Positions 16,272-25,666 of a stretch of DNA of 64,000 nt are shown piece by piece. The stretch is from Paenibacillus larvae subsp. larvae (GTDB lineage: Bacteria > Bacillota > Bacilli > Paenibacillales > NBRC-103111): positions 2,480,001 through 2,544,000 of the forward strand of contig NZ_CP019687.1 in the NCBI RefSeq assembly GCF_002003265.1, in the 5' to 3' direction. Below the pieces are notes generated by a model. It was not told the DNA's origin, searched no databases, and was given only the letters and a program-made list of their open reading frames with translations. How positions within the stretch are numbered: position 1 is the stretch's first letter; each line of letters opens with the position of its first letter. A program made the translations under genes and the position numbers.

Positions 16272-17693
16272 ATGACGACCACTCCCGTTTCAGCTGTTAC
16301 TCACTCTGCTGCTGAAAGAAAGCAGCATGCGCTATGCGGTCCTTCCATTCAAGTTGACCCCGGTTTTCCTTATTATCAGGGCCGTACTCCGGCAAGCATT
16401 GCTGAAGAAATACGTGTAAACGGATACCGGTCCGTGCATTATTTTGTGACTAACGAAAATAATGTAAACCGGGAACTGATTGAAGCCTTCCACAATGCGG
16501 GACTTGCAGTATGGGCACTTGTCCTTGGAAACGGAAGCTATTCGGTTACAGGGTTTCCGGAGGATTGGCCTGCCTGGCAAATGAAACTATTAAAAGAAAG
16601 ACCGAATGACGGGTTTTACCTGTTCTCGCCTTTCAGCGAAAAATATGTCGCATGGAAGAAGCAGGCCCTGGCACACCTGATAGAATCGTTTCCTTTTGAC
16701 GGGATTGAAGTCGCAGAGCCCTATTTTCCCGAGTGGAACGGAATCGAGTCGGGAAATTACGGGGATGTGGGTCCTCTTGCGGAAGCGGCCTTCTCCAAGT
16801 TTTACGGGCTTCCCATGCCTAACTTTGCAGACCCCAAGCATGCTTATTATTACAAAAAACAGCCCGACCTGTACGGCAAATGGCAGACCTTCCGGGTAGA
16901 TGCTGTAAATAATTTTCTGAATGAGCTCATAAACGGACGAGGGGGAGTCAGGGAAGCCAGACCAGGATTGCTGGTTGCCACATGGTCTTTGGCGATAGAC
17001 GCAGGGCCGGGCTCTGTTTCTTTATTGAGGGAATACCAGGGGATGGATGCAGCGAAGATGATCAGTGCCGTCCACCCCGATATCCATGTCCTGCAAACAC
17101 ACTGGCCGGATTGGGGCAAACCCGAATCCGTACTGCCCGGAAATTATCCTCTTAAGTATCAACCGTTTGTCGAGCAAATCCGCAGCCGGCATCCTTCCCT
17201 GCCTCTCGGCATTCAGGCCGATATTGGCTCCGGCATCCAAATGACCAAAAGCAGGACATGGCTGAATACTTTTATTCAAACCACGCAACAGATCGGATAC
17301 TCAACATGGACAGCATATGAATATCATCTTGGCGGTTATATTTATGAAGAAGTACCTATCGCCAAGGAAGCCAAGTGGACAGACTCCCATACGATTCGGG
17401 TTACTTTCCATAAGAGAATCAAGGAAGTTTCCGCCAAGCAGCCGAACAGCTTTGTGATTGGTCATCAGGGTAAATCTTTTCCTGTACCCCCGAATCAAAT
17501 CCGGGTGGATGGCAACTGCGTCTATCTGAAAACCAGACAGCTCCTAAAGGGAAATATATATCTTACTATCCGCAATGTTCAGGATACACCTGAACTTTGG
17601 CTTTATCATAAAGACCAGATGGCCAATACAATTTTACCGGATACACGAATTCCGGTTGAACCTTATTCAAGTGGAAATACGCCCCTGCATTAG
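16272..17693 (+). CDS. Putative TIM-barrel glycoside-hydrolase-like protein
   Basis: A soluble protein of about 473 residues without a signal peptide. I do not recognise a named family, but alternating strands and helices with acidic residues at strand ends (DGIEVAEPYFPEW, DIHVLQTHWPDWG, LGIQADIGSG, YSTWTAYEYHLGGYIYEE) look like a (beta/alpha)8 hydrolase barrel, followed from about residue 375 by a small beta domain (HTIRVTFHKRIKEV). The ATG at 16272 follows AAGAAGGTGG; a GTG four codons earlier is less likely. It is divergent from phoR. The function is inferred only from fold-like patterns. Confidence 0.45.
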   Translation: MTTTPVSAVTHSAAERKQHALCGPSIQVDPGFPYYQGRTPASIAEEIRVNGYRSVHYFVTNENNVNRELIEAFHNAGLAVWALVLGNGSYSVTGFPEDWPAWQMKLLKERPNDGFYLFSPFSEKYVAWKKQALAHLIESFPFDGIEVAEPYFPEWNGIESGNYGDVGPLAEAAFSKFYGLPMPNFADPKHAYYYKKQPDLYGKWQTFRVDAVNNFLNELINGRGGVREARPGLLVATWSLAIDAGPGSVSLLREYQGMDAAKMISAVHPDIHVLQTHWPDWGKPESVLPGNYPLKYQPFVEQIRSRHPSLPLGIQADIGSGIQMTKSRTWLNTFIQTTQQIGYSTWTAYEYHLGGYIYEEVPIAKEAKWTDSHTIRVTFHKRIKEVSAKQPNSFVIGHQGKSFPVPPNQIRVDGNCVYLKTRQLLKGNIYLTIRNVQDTPELWLYHKDQMANTILPDTRIPVEPYSSGNTPLH

Positions 17694-17717
17694 GCGTTCA
17701 TCCTCCCGTTATCAAAA

Positions 17718-17755
17718 AAGCTTCATGAAGGAGACGATCTCTCCCCATGAAGCTT
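17718..17755 (-). terminator. Terminator downstream of fumarase region
   Basis: AAGCTTCATG (17718-17727) pairs with CATGAAGCTT (17746-17755); on the minus strand the stem is followed by TTTTTT. It lies between the convergent barrel protein and fumarase. Confidence 0.65.
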
Positions 17756-17951
17756 CTTTGATTTACCGTTAATTTCAAATGGCAGTAGTAGAACATTTTT
17801 GCATTCTCATTTTGTTTATTTACATCAACAGTTGTCACTCCAAAGTCACTGACTAATAATTGAATAATTTGTTTTCCATACCCTTTTCCAGTTTTAGCAG
17901 GATCGAAAAATAACATTACTAAGTGAGTTTTATTTATAGCTGAAAACCCAA
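17756..17951 (-). pseudogene. GNAT acetyltransferase scrap
   Basis: Directly after the fumarase stop the minus strand reads MLFFDPAKTGKGYGKQIIQL then VSDFGVTTVDVNKQNENAKMFYY, a GNAT acetyl-CoA motif A (Q/RxxGxG/A-like TGKGYGK) followed by the motif B strand. Only about 55 residues remain, and the frame runs into a terminator. It is a leftover of an inserted and deleted gene. Confidence 0.5.
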
Positions 17952-19502
17952 TTAATGAGTTTTAAAATACAGGTTTCTTGAATGCTGCAAGCTTTCAAAA
18001 GAATCCTTTTCTACATCCGCATGAAGGCTGTTGCCGTTTGAGTCCATCGTTACAATGGCTGCAAAGCCTTCTGTCTGAAGGTGCCACATGGCTTCCGGAA
18101 TTCCGAATTCCAAAAAGTCCACTCCCTCTACCTGCTTGAAGCATTCGGCATAATATTGGGCCGCTCCCCCGATAGCATTCAGGTAAACACCGCCATGTTC
18201 CTGTAAAGCCACAAGGGTTTTCGCTCCCATCCCCCCCTTGCCTATGACGGCACGAATGCCAAATTTTTTCATAATATCGCCCTGATACGGCTCCTCCCGA
18301 ATGCTCGTCGTAGGCCCTGCTGCCTTAACTTTCCAGCCTCCGTCCGCTTCTTTGCTCATAACCGGACCACAATGATAAATAACGGCCCCGTTCAGATCAA
18401 CCGGGGAATCATGATCCAATAAATATTTGTGAAGTGCATCCCTGCCGGTATGGAGCAATCCGTCCAGAATGACGACATCGCCCACCTTCAGCTCACGGAC
18501 CTGTTCTTCCGTAAGAGGTGCCGTAAGTCTGAACTCCCGGCGTTCCGCTGGCTCCTGCACTTCTTGCTGCCTATGGGCTGAATCCGTCTCCATCGGTTTC
18601 TCGGACCCTGACCGGTACAGCCATTCCGTGATTTCCCCTGATCCGGCATCAATCCGTACACCTTGCCGGCGGTAAGCCCAACAATTGTAGGCTACCGATA
18701 CAAAGAAGCTGGCCGGAAGCCGGTTATAGGCCCCGATTTTACAGCCAAGCAGCGTAACCTGGCCGCCAAAGCCCATTGTTCCCACACCAAGCTTATTGGC
18801 ATTTTCCAGAATATACTCTTCCAACTTCCGCAAATCCTCATTGGGATTGATATCGTCCAATGACCGGAACAGCTGTTGTTTGGCCAGTTCATACCCGGTT
18901 GTCCGGTCTCCGCCAATACCTACGCCAATTACTCCTGCACTGCATCCTTGTCCTTGTGCCTGATAGACCGCATGCAAAATGCATTTCCGGATACCGTCAA
19001 GATCACGTCCTGCTTTATCAAGACCAGGGATATCAGCCGGCAGGCTGTACTGAATGTTTTTGTTCTCACAGCCACCGCCCTTTAAAATGAGCTTTATCTC
19101 AATGTCATCCCGTTCCCATTGTTCAAAATGAATGACCGGGGTTCCGGCACCAAGGTTATCTCCGCTATTTTCACCCGTCAGGGAGTCCACGGAGTTCGGT
19201 CTCAGCTTACTATCTTTGGTTGCACGCTGAATCGCAGCTAAAATGTCTTTTTTCATGATCAGTTGGTTCGCTCCGACGGGACAGTGTATAATAAACGTAG
19301 GCATTCCTGTATCCTGACAAATAGGAGATACATTCGTTTCGGCCATATGAATATTATCCGTAATTGTGGAAAGGGCAAGGGCCGCACGCGTTCCCTGATC
19401 CTCCATGAGTCTTGCTTTTTGAATTGCCTCTCTCACATCGGCTGGCAGATTCGTAGATGTTTCCACAATCATATCATAGACACTCTGTTGAAAATGCTGC
19501 AT
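17952..19502 (-). CDS. fumA: Fumarate hydratase, class I (iron-sulfur type)
   Basis: A protein of 516 residues that interconverts fumarate and L-malate in the TCA cycle. It belongs to the [4Fe-4S] class I family: the cysteines in SPICQDTGMPTF, KGGGCENKNIQYSLP and GQGCSAGVIGVGIGGDRTTG supply cluster ligands, and the C-terminal beta part contains AAGPTTSIREEPYQ, GKGGMGAKT and the ending TMDSNGNSLHAD. Both the alpha and beta parts are fused in one chain. I take the ATG at 19502 (MQHFQQS); an ATG at 19526 lacks a ribosome-binding site. The mdh product acts on its product, malate. Confidence 0.88.
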   Translation of the reverse strand: MQHFQQSVYDMIVETSTNLPADVREAIQKARLMEDQGTRAALALSTITDNIHMAETNVSPICQDTGMPTFIIHCPVGANQLIMKKDILAAIQRATKDSKLRPNSVDSLTGENSGDNLGAGTPVIHFEQWERDDIEIKLILKGGGCENKNIQYSLPADIPGLDKAGRDLDGIRKCILHAVYQAQGQGCSAGVIGVGIGGDRTTGYELAKQQLFRSLDDINPNEDLRKLEEYILENANKLGVGTMGFGGQVTLLGCKIGAYNRLPASFFVSVAYNCWAYRRQGVRIDAGSGEITEWLYRSGSEKPMETDSAHRQQEVQEPAERREFRLTAPLTEEQVRELKVGDVVILDGLLHTGRDALHKYLLDHDSPVDLNGAVIYHCGPVMSKEADGGWKVKAAGPTTSIREEPYQGDIMKKFGIRAVIGKGGMGAKTLVALQEHGGVYLNAIGGAAQYYAECFKQVEGVDFLEFGIPEAMWHLQTEGFAAIVTMDSNGNSLHADVEKDSFESLQHSRNLYFKTH

Positions 19503-19682
19503 TGTGCTTGATACCCCTCTCGTCATTAGGCTGAATTGGTTTATTTTACAGAAAACTCGCCCGCCTTTAAGGCGCTAAAACAGTTTTCTCTTGCGTTACA
19601 ACTCTATCAGACTAGCTTCCTGTATTGTATCACAGGGTGGCGGAATCTGCCTTTTTTTACTAGAAGATAAAGGAGTAATTAC

Positions 19683-20834
19683 ATGAATTGGAAGTGGCTA
19701 TCCGGCACCCTGCTTGCCTCCCTGCTAGGGCTCACCCTTATACTCCAGCCTATTCAGGCTGAACAAAAGAATCCTTCTTACAGAGACCAAGTAGCGGTGC
19801 TCATGTATCATCATATTCACGACACGGACAAAAGCTCCGGTACCGTGACGACCCGGTTATTTGAAGACCAGATCCGGTACTTGAAAGACAAAGGCTATCA
19901 TTTTATTTCCCTTACCGAATTTAAGGCGTTCATGAAAGGGGCCTCCGTCCCTTCCAACGCAGTACTGGTTACGCTTGATGATGGCTATAAGAGCGTATAC
20001 GAGAATGCCTATCCTGTTCTAAAAAAGTATGAGGTTCCCGCTGTCAGCTTTGTCATTACGGAAACACTGGATGATCCGGAATCCTCTTATATTCCTCCTA
20101 TGTCCCGGGATGAACTCTATCAAATGACGCATGAAACGGATTTCATCGACATCCAGTCCCATACCCATGCTTCTCATCGGAAGCTGGGTAACAATCAAGC
20201 TGCGCTCGTAGGCAGAGAAACTGTGGACGGGAAGGAAGAAACCAAGGAACAGTACGAACAGCGCATTCTTAAGGACGGAAAAACTTCTATTGAACATCTG
20301 AGCAGAATTTACGAACGGCCTGTAGACACGATTGCGTATCCTTACGGAATTATTAATACCGAAAGCATCCGCTTATTGAAGAAAAGTGGGTTTCAATACG
20401 GGTTTACCATCATTCCGCAAATGGCCACCAGAGACGCTGATCCGATGCGAATTCCCCGCATTAATGCCGGCAGTCCCTGGATCACACCTGAGCGTTTGGA
20501 TCGTATTATTCAAAAAAGAACGATCCCTATACCGGACAGCCCGGATTTCTTTCCGCTTGACGATGCAATGAAACAGCTTGGTGGCGATATGCAGCTGGAT
20601 CATCAAAAAGTGATCATCCGCTATCAAGACCGGTATTGGGTAGGTAAAATACGCAGCATGGAACTTAGAGGAACTGCCGGGATACTCCGACTTAAAAAGC
20701 CTTTACTGCTTCGCGGGGGACGCCCCATGATTTCCTGGAAAGATCTGCAAACTTTAACCCGACAACAGGCCCAGTATGATCCGGCAACCAGGCAGATAAG
20801 CTTAAGAAAACCCTTAATGACCCACTCTTCTTAA
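19683..20834 (+). CDS. Secreted polysaccharide deacetylase
   Basis: A 383-residue exported enzyme with an N-terminal signal peptide (MNWKWLSGTLLASLLGLTL). The NodB/CE4 domain carries VAVLMYHHIHD, the metal and catalytic Asp pair in LVTLDDGYKSV, the His ligands in IQSHTHASH, and IAYPYGIINTESIR. Residues after about 285 form a copper-amine-oxidase-N-like wall-associated domain (FPLDDAMKQLGGDMQL). Such enzymes remove acetyl groups from peptidoglycan or other glycans. AGGAG precedes the ATG. Confidence 0.87.
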   Translation: MNWKWLSGTLLASLLGLTLILQPIQAEQKNPSYRDQVAVLMYHHIHDTDKSSGTVTTRLFEDQIRYLKDKGYHFISLTEFKAFMKGASVPSNAVLVTLDDGYKSVYENAYPVLKKYEVPAVSFVITETLDDPESSYIPPMSRDELYQMTHETDFIDIQSHTHASHRKLGNNQAALVGRETVDGKEETKEQYEQRILKDGKTSIEHLSRIYERPVDTIAYPYGIINTESIRLLKKSGFQYGFTIIPQMATRDADPMRIPRINAGSPWITPERLDRIIQKRTIPIPDSPDFFPLDDAMKQLGGDMQLDHQKVIIRYQDRYWVGKIRSMELRGTAGILRLKKPLLLRGGRPMISWKDLQTLTRQQAQYDPATRQISLRKPLMTHSS

Positions 20835-20846
20835 GGAGCTGTAATT

Positions 20847-21046
20847 ATGGAAAGCGACTTTTTTGCCTACATGTACAGACTGAAACATATCGAACGTTGG
20901 AGTCTGATGCGCAATACCGAGAGTTTGGAACAGCCAGGAAGCAGACAGAAGAAGCCATCAGGCAGCTAAATATGCCTGAAGTGGAGTATTTCCTTACCCA
21001 CCTTGCCCCAAGCGTCGAGAAAACACTCGACGAACTATCCATGTAG
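20847..21046 (+). pseudogene. yfbR-type 5'-deoxynucleotidase, internally deleted
   Basis: The ATG at 20847, behind AAGGAG, starts MESDFFAYMYRLKHIERWSL followed by MRNT, the N-terminus of the HD-domain 5'-deoxynucleotidase YfbR. The sequence then jumps in another frame to EFGTARKQTEEAIRQLNMP and VEYFLTHLAPS, ending LDELSM with a TAG at 21046, the C-terminus of the same family. The HD catalytic core, about 130 residues, is gone. It is a scar of an internal deletion near 20918. Confidence 0.65.
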
Positions 21047-21098
21047 ACCCGCATTTTTTATGTCATAACTTTCCGTTTTCCAGCTACATATACATGAA

Positions 21099-21137
21099 TA
21101 CAGGGCCGTTGATGACTCAACAGCCCTGTTTGTTTTG
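21099..21137 (+). terminator. Terminator at the mdh/yfbR convergent end
   Basis: ACAGGGC-cGTTGA pairs with TCAAC-aGCCCTGT around a short loop, followed by TTGTTTT on the plus strand. Confidence 0.6.
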
Positions 21138-21138
21138 A

Positions 21139-22080
21139 CTAAACGCTCACTACTTGGATGACATTCCGTACGGACTCTGCGGATTTATCGAGCGCCGCTT
21201 TTTCTTCCGCTGTAAGCTCAAGTTCGAATACTTTCTCAATTCCGTCTCCCCCAAGAAGGGTAGGGACGCCCATAAACAGGTTATCGTAGCCGTATTCTCC
21301 TTGCAGGAGGGCGATGGAAGGAAGAACCCGTTTTTTGTCCTTTAGAATGGCTTCCGTCATTTGGACAAGGGAAGCGGCCGGTGCATAGTAGGCGCTTCCG
21401 TTGCCAAGCAGATTGACGATCTCTCCTCCGCCTGTACGGGTACGCTTGACAATTGCATCAATCCGGTCTTGTGGAATCAGCTTATCAATTGGAATACCAC
21501 CAACGCTGGAATAGCGGACAAGCGGAACCATGTCATCACCGTGACCACCCAGAACAAATCCGCGCACATCTTCCACTGATACATTCAGTTCCTGGGCGAT
21601 AAATGTGCAGTAACGTGCGGTATCCAAAACGCCGGATTGGCCGATTACACGGTTTTTAGGAAACCCTAGAGTCTGATAAGCCGTATACGTCATCGCATCA
21701 ACAGGATTGCTCAGGATAATGACAATACTATCCGGACAATACGTTTTTACATTCTCGCAAACTGATTTGACGATACCGGCATTGGTGTTTACAAGATCAT
21801 CCCGGCTCATACCAGGCTTACGGGCTACACCTGCCGTGATAATAACCACATCAGATCCCTTGGTATCCTCGTAGTTCGAAGTACCGATAATTGTACTGTC
21901 AAATCCCTGAACCGGGCTGGCTTCAAGCATGTCCAATGCTTTTCCCTTTGTAGGGTTCTCCAGTTGAGGAATATCAACCAGCACGACGTCTCCCAATTCT
22001 TTTTGAGCCAGCATTAATGCTGTGGTTGCCCCCGTAAAACCAGCACCTACAACCGTTATTTTTTTACGACGAATGGCCAT
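21139..22080 (-). CDS. mdh: Malate dehydrogenase
   Basis: A 313-residue NAD-dependent enzyme oxidising malate to oxaloacetate in the TCA cycle. It has the Rossmann motif [15 protein letters not shown], the NAD-selecting acid in VVLVDIPQ, the arginine-bearing loop [25 protein letters not shown] and the active-site His in [10 protein letters not shown]. Its length and LDH-like type match Bacillales Mdh. Located 25 bp after icd, it ends the citZ-icd-mdh cluster as in B. subtilis. Confidence 0.96.
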   Translation of the reverse strand: MAIRRKKITVVGAGFTGATTALMLAQKELGDVVLVDIPQLENPTKGKALDMLEASPVQGFDSTIIGTSNYEDTKGSDVVIITAGVARKPGMSRDDLVNTNAGIVKSVCENVKTYCPDSIVIILSNPVDAMTYTAYQTLGFPKNRVIGQSGVLDTARYCTFIAQELNVSVEDVRGFVLGGHGDDMVPLVRYSSVGGIPIDKLIPQDRIDAIVKRTRTGGGEIVNLLGNGSAYYAPAASLVQMTEAILKDKKRVLPSIALLQGEYGYDNLFMGVPTLLGGDGIEKVFELELTAEEKAALDKSAESVRNVIQVVSV

Positions 22081-22105
22081 TTTCCGCTACCTCCGTAGAT
22101 TAGTA

Positions 22106-23404
22106 TTAGTCCATGTTTTTAATGATTTCACTGCCGAATTCCGAGCATTTGATTTCCTTGGCGCCTTCCATCAGACGTGCAAAGTCGTAAGTGACCGTCT
22201 TGTTGTTAATGGAAACGGCCATCCCTTTATAGATCAGGTCAGCTGCTTCCAGCCATCCGAGATGTTCCAGCATCATAACACCGGAAAGAATGACCGATCC
22301 CGGGTTCACAACATCCAATCCTGCATATTTAGGAGCCGTACCATGTGTGGCTTCAAAAATCGCATGTCCTGTTACATAGTTGATGTTAGCTCCGGGCGCA
22401 ATACCGATTCCGCCTACTTGGGCAGCCAGGGCATCAGACAGGTAATCACCGTTCAGGTTGAGGGTCGCAATCACATCAAAATCATTCGGACGGGTCAGAA
22501 CCTGCTGCAGGGCAATATCGGCGATGGCATCTTTTACGATGATTTTGCCTGCCTCTTCGGCCTCTTTTTGTGCCGCATTAGCCGCTTCAACGCCCTGCTC
22601 TTCCTTAATACGGTCATACTGGGCCCAGGTGAAGGTATTATCTCCAAACTCCTTTTCGGCCAGTTCGTAACCCCAGTTCTTGAAAGCACCCTCGGTAAAT
22701 TTCATGATGTTTCCTTTGTGCACCAGGGTGACGCTCTTGCGGTTATGCTTGATTGCATATTTAATAGCCGCACGGATCAAACGGCTGGAGCCTTCTTTGG
22801 AGACAGGTTTGATGCCAATTCCGGATGTTTCAGGGAAACGAATTTTGTTCACACCCATCTCATTTTTGAGGAATTCTACCACTTTCTTAACTTCTTCGCT
22901 GCCTTCCTGGTATTCAATACCGGCATAAATATCTTCCGTATTTTCACGGAAAATGACCATGTCCACGAGTTCAGGACGTTTTACCGGAGACGGTACTCCG
23001 TCGAAATAGCGGACCGGACGAAGGCAAGTATAGAGGTCCAACTCCTGACGCAGCGCAACGTTCAAAGAACGGATACCTCCGCCAACCGGAGTGGTCAGAG
23101 GCCCTTTAATAGCAACAATATATTCACGAATGGCAGTTAACGTATCGTTAGGAAGCCAGCTTCCAAATTTGTTGAAAGCTTTCTCCCCTGCAAATACTTC
23201 ATACCAGGCAATTTTCTTCTCACCTTTATAGGCTTTTTCTACAGCCGCATCCAGCACACGTTGAGCGGAGGCCCAGATATCGGGACCTGTTCCGTCTCCT
23301 TCGATAAAAGGAATAATAGGATTGTTTGGCACCTGCAGTTTTCCGTTTTCAATCGTAATTCTCTCGCCTTCGGCGGGCAGTGAGTAGCTTTCAAATTGTG
23401 GCAT
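22106..23404 (-). CDS. icd: Isocitrate dehydrogenase (NADP)
   Basis: A 432-residue enzyme that decarboxylates isocitrate to 2-oxoglutarate. It contains [18 protein letters not shown], the substrate-binding serine and arginines in [30 protein letters not shown], and [19 protein letters not shown] with the metal-binding Asp residues, and the NADP loop [11 protein letters not shown]. The start behind AGGAGG is clear. It lies between citZ and mdh. Confidence 0.96.
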   Translation of the reverse strand: MPQFESYSLPAEGERITIENGKLQVPNNPIIPFIEGDGTGPDIWASAQRVLDAAVEKAYKGEKKIAWYEVFAGEKAFNKFGSWLPNDTLTAIREYIVAIKGPLTTPVGGGIRSLNVALRQELDLYTCLRPVRYFDGVPSPVKRPELVDMVIFRENTEDIYAGIEYQEGSEEVKKVVEFLKNEMGVNKIRFPETSGIGIKPVSKEGSSRLIRAAIKYAIKHNRKSVTLVHKGNIMKFTEGAFKNWGYELAEKEFGDNTFTWAQYDRIKEEQGVEAANAAQKEAEEAGKIIVKDAIADIALQQVLTRPNDFDVIATLNLNGDYLSDALAAQVGGIGIAPGANINYVTGHAIFEATHGTAPKYAGLDVVNPGSVILSGVMMLEHLGWLEAADLIYKGMAVSINNKTVTYDFARLMEGAKEIKCSEFGSEIIKNMD

Positions 23405-23510
23405 CTCTCAAATTCCTCCTATCAATATAATAAATTCCTTAAGGCAGGTTCACACCTGCCTCTCCTTATTATGGATAATGTAGGGATATAGCGCAAATCC
23501 TCTTTTACAA

Positions 23511-24623
23511 TTAGCGCGACTCTATAGGTATGAATCTTTGATTAACAGGCCCCGTATATTCAGCACGCGGACGGATGATCCGGTTATTTTCATACTGTTC
23601 CAGGATATGGGCAGCCCAACCGGCTGTCCGGCTCAAGGCAAAAATCGGGGTAAACAAATCTCTCGGAATTTGAAGTGCGGTATAAACAGAAGCAGAATAA
23701 AAGTCCACGTTAGGCTTCAGTCCCTTTAGATTATGAATAAGCTCTTCAATCCGGATAGACATGTTATACCACTTCAAGTCGCCTGTTGACTCTCCAAGCT
23801 CTTTGGACATCTGTTGAAGATGCTTGGCACGGGGATCACCCGTTTTGTAAACACGGTGCCCGAATCCCATGATTTTCTCTTTATGTTCGATTTTCTTTGT
23901 GATATAGGGTCGAATATTATCCTCTGTCCCGATTTCCTCGAGCATTGCCATTACCGCTTCATTGGCTCCTCCGTGAAGAGGCCCCTTGAGGGCTCCAATT
24001 GCAGAAGTAATGCCGGAATAAATATCAGATAATGTTGCAACGGTAACACGGGCCGCAAAAGTAGATGCATTAAGTTCATGATCCGCATGGAGGACGAGTG
24101 CTTTGTTCAGTGCTTCCGCAGCTGTGGAATGAGGTTCTTCCCCTGTCAGCATATACAGGAAGTTGGCTGCGATCGTATCATGCCCTGCCGGCGGTAATGG
24201 CTCTTTGCCTTCCCGGATGCGAGCAAAAGCAGCAATAACGGCAGGAAGCTTGGCTTGCAATCTGATTGCTTTGCGGATATTAGCTTCCCGGCTCATATCA
24301 CCAGCTTCCCTGTCGTAGAAAGAAAGACTTGATACCGCGGTACGCAAGGCAGCCATGGAATTTGTATCTTTCGGATACAGCTTCAACTGCTGAATGATAC
24401 CATCCGGAATGGACATATTCTCATTCAAGTCTTTGCGAAGCTGTTCCAACTCGGACCGGTTTGGCAGTTTGCCGAACCAAAGTAAATAAATAACCTCTTC
24501 GAAAGAGGCGCGTTCTGCCAATTCATCGATATCAATACCCCGATAAGTTAAAACGCCGTCAATGATCGAGCTGATCGAAGACGTCGTAGCGACAATGCCT
24601 TCCAAACCTTTGGTTGCTGTCAT
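23511..24623 (-). CDS. citZ: Citrate synthase
   Basis: A 370-residue enzyme that condenses acetyl-CoA and oxaloacetate. It is of the short Gram-positive type, with GLEGIVATTSSISSI at the start, the active-site His in MGFGHRVYKTGDPRAKHL, GGANEAVMAML, and VDFYSASVYTALQIP with the catalytic Asp. AAGGGGAG precedes the ATG. It leads the TCA cluster. Its upstream region has CcpC-like dyads, consistent with citrate-responsive repression. Confidence 0.96.
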   Translation of the reverse strand: MTATKGLEGIVATTSSISSIIDGVLTYRGIDIDELAERASFEEVIYLLWFGKLPNRSELEQLRKDLNENMSIPDGIIQQLKLYPKDTNSMAALRTAVSSLSFYDREAGDMSREANIRKAIRLQAKLPAVIAAFARIREGKEPLPPAGHDTIAANFLYMLTGEEPHSTAAEALNKALVLHADHELNASTFAARVTVATLSDIYSGITSAIGALKGPLHGGANEAVMAMLEEIGTEDNIRPYITKKIEHKEKIMGFGHRVYKTGDPRAKHLQQMSKELGESTGDLKWYNMSIRIEELIHNLKGLKPNVDFYSASVYTALQIPRDLFTPIFALSRTAGWAAHILEQYENNRIIRPRAEYTGPVNQRFIPIESR

Positions 24624-24720
24624 TGGAATCTCCCCTTAATTCACTTGAATTTACAAAAATTGCTTATTCCCTTTAGTTCAATAATAAAGGATTTTAGAAA
24701 TTCTGTGAACAAATTTAGAC

Positions 24721-24760
24721 ATAAAAGTTCATTATCAGTACAATAAACAAAGTTTGTTAT
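24721..24760 (-). promoter_or_regulatory. CcpC-like operator pair upstream of citZ
   Basis: ATAA-AAGTTCA-TTAT (24721-24735) is exactly ATAA-N7-TTAT, the CcpC dyad known from citZ and citB of B. subtilis. A second near-palindrome, ATAAACAAAGTTTGTTAT, follows at 24743-24760. Both lie 100-140 bp before citZ. The rest of the 24624-24985 gap shows no gene. Confidence 0.5.
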
Positions 24761-24985
24761 ACAGCTTGATAATGGGGAAAACCGCATTATATCCATTACT
24801 TCTTATCAAAAAAGTATACTATGTAAGCCTATTCACGTATGTTTTTAATAAAAACAAGAACAGGCAAATTCAGACAGTTCCGGTTCATTAGTTGAAACTG
24901 TTTTTCAATTTATTTGCATTTCGCGTGAAAATGGATACAAACAAATTTTTCTTAAAAGTATATGAAATGGATGAAATTTAAAGTA

Positions 24986-25015
24986 ACCCGGATCCGGCTG
25001 AATCGCCGAACCCGG
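24986..25015 (-). terminator. GC-rich terminator after thioesterase gene
   Basis: CCCGG-A-TCCGGC pairs with GCCG-AA-CCCGGG around CTGAATC. On the minus strand a T-rich stretch (TTACTTTAAATTT) follows. Confidence 0.5.
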
Positions 25016-25043
25016 GCCGGGATAAATCTAAATAGGCAGGACT

Positions 25044-25490
25044 TCATGCGTTTTCCTGCAAAAATAAGAATAACTCTGGAGCTTCCTTATCTATACGTAC
25101 AGGATTCCAGGAACGGTTAATCCATACGTGAACCGTCGTTCCTGTAACAAGGAGTTCCCCGGCAGGGTCTTCATTCTGCTGTTCCGCTTCCGCCTTTCTT
25201 CTGATTTCATAAGTAAAAATAATTTTGCTTGGAGTAAAGGATTCGATCCGCGAGTACACTGTAATGGCATCGTCGTATTTTGCCGGCCTGCGGTACCGGA
25301 GATTTGTCTCGACTACAGGAAGTAATAGCCCCTGCTCCTCCATTTTGGCATAAGGGTATCCCATTTCCCTGATAAACTCCGTACGGCCTACTTCCAGCCA
25401 AATTAAATAATTGGCATGATATACGACACCCATAGCATCCGTCTCCGCATATCTCACCCTTAAATGATGTTCTTTCCACGGAAAACTCAT
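25044..25490 (-). CDS. Acyl-CoA thioesterase, YbgC/4-hydroxybenzoyl-CoA type
   Basis: A 148-residue single hot-dog domain. The family motif VRYAETDAMGVVYHANYLIW holds the catalytic Asp in the TDxxGxVxHxxY pattern, and the arginine-rich strand NLRYRRPAKYDD follows. Such enzymes hydrolyse short or aromatic acyl-CoA esters in the cytoplasm. It sits downstream of pyk, separated by a terminator. The specific acyl group is unknown. Confidence 0.87.
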   Translation of the reverse strand: MSFPWKEHHLRVRYAETDAMGVVYHANYLIWLEVGRTEFIREMGYPYAKMEEQGLLLPVVETNLRYRRPAKYDDAITVYSRIESFTPSKIIFTYEIRRKAEAEQQNEDPAGELLVTGTTVHVWINRSWNPVRIDKEAPELFLFLQENA

Positions 25491-25532
25491 GGCATGACCT
25501 CCCCTAATTTCCTGTTTCTTTCTAAACTTTTA

Positions 25533-25573
25533 AAAAAAGAGTGAAACAGAGAAATCAAGCTCTGGTTCACTCC
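25533..25573 (-). terminator. Terminator after pyk
   Basis: GAGTGAAACAGAG (25540-25552) pairs with CTCTGGTTCACTC (25561-25573), followed on the minus strand by a run of seven T. It closes the accD-accA-pyk operon. Confidence 0.75.
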
Positions 25574-25666
25574 TTAGTTTAAGCATTTTGCTTAACCAAT
25601 TAAAGCGATAAACAAACATCTTAGGGATTTATGCAAGCCTGTTTATGTCAAAGTCCGTTTGGTGTA

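Noticed and set aside
22022-23140. Long plus-strand frame opposite icd
   Set aside because: It is exactly antisense to a clear isocitrate dehydrogenase, has low-complexity aromatic composition and no ribosome-binding site; it is a shadow of codon bias.
23441-23462. AGGCAGGT / ACCTGCCT hairpin between citZ and icd
   Set aside because: It lacks a T tract on the minus strand, so I do not call it a terminator; it may only stabilise mRNA.
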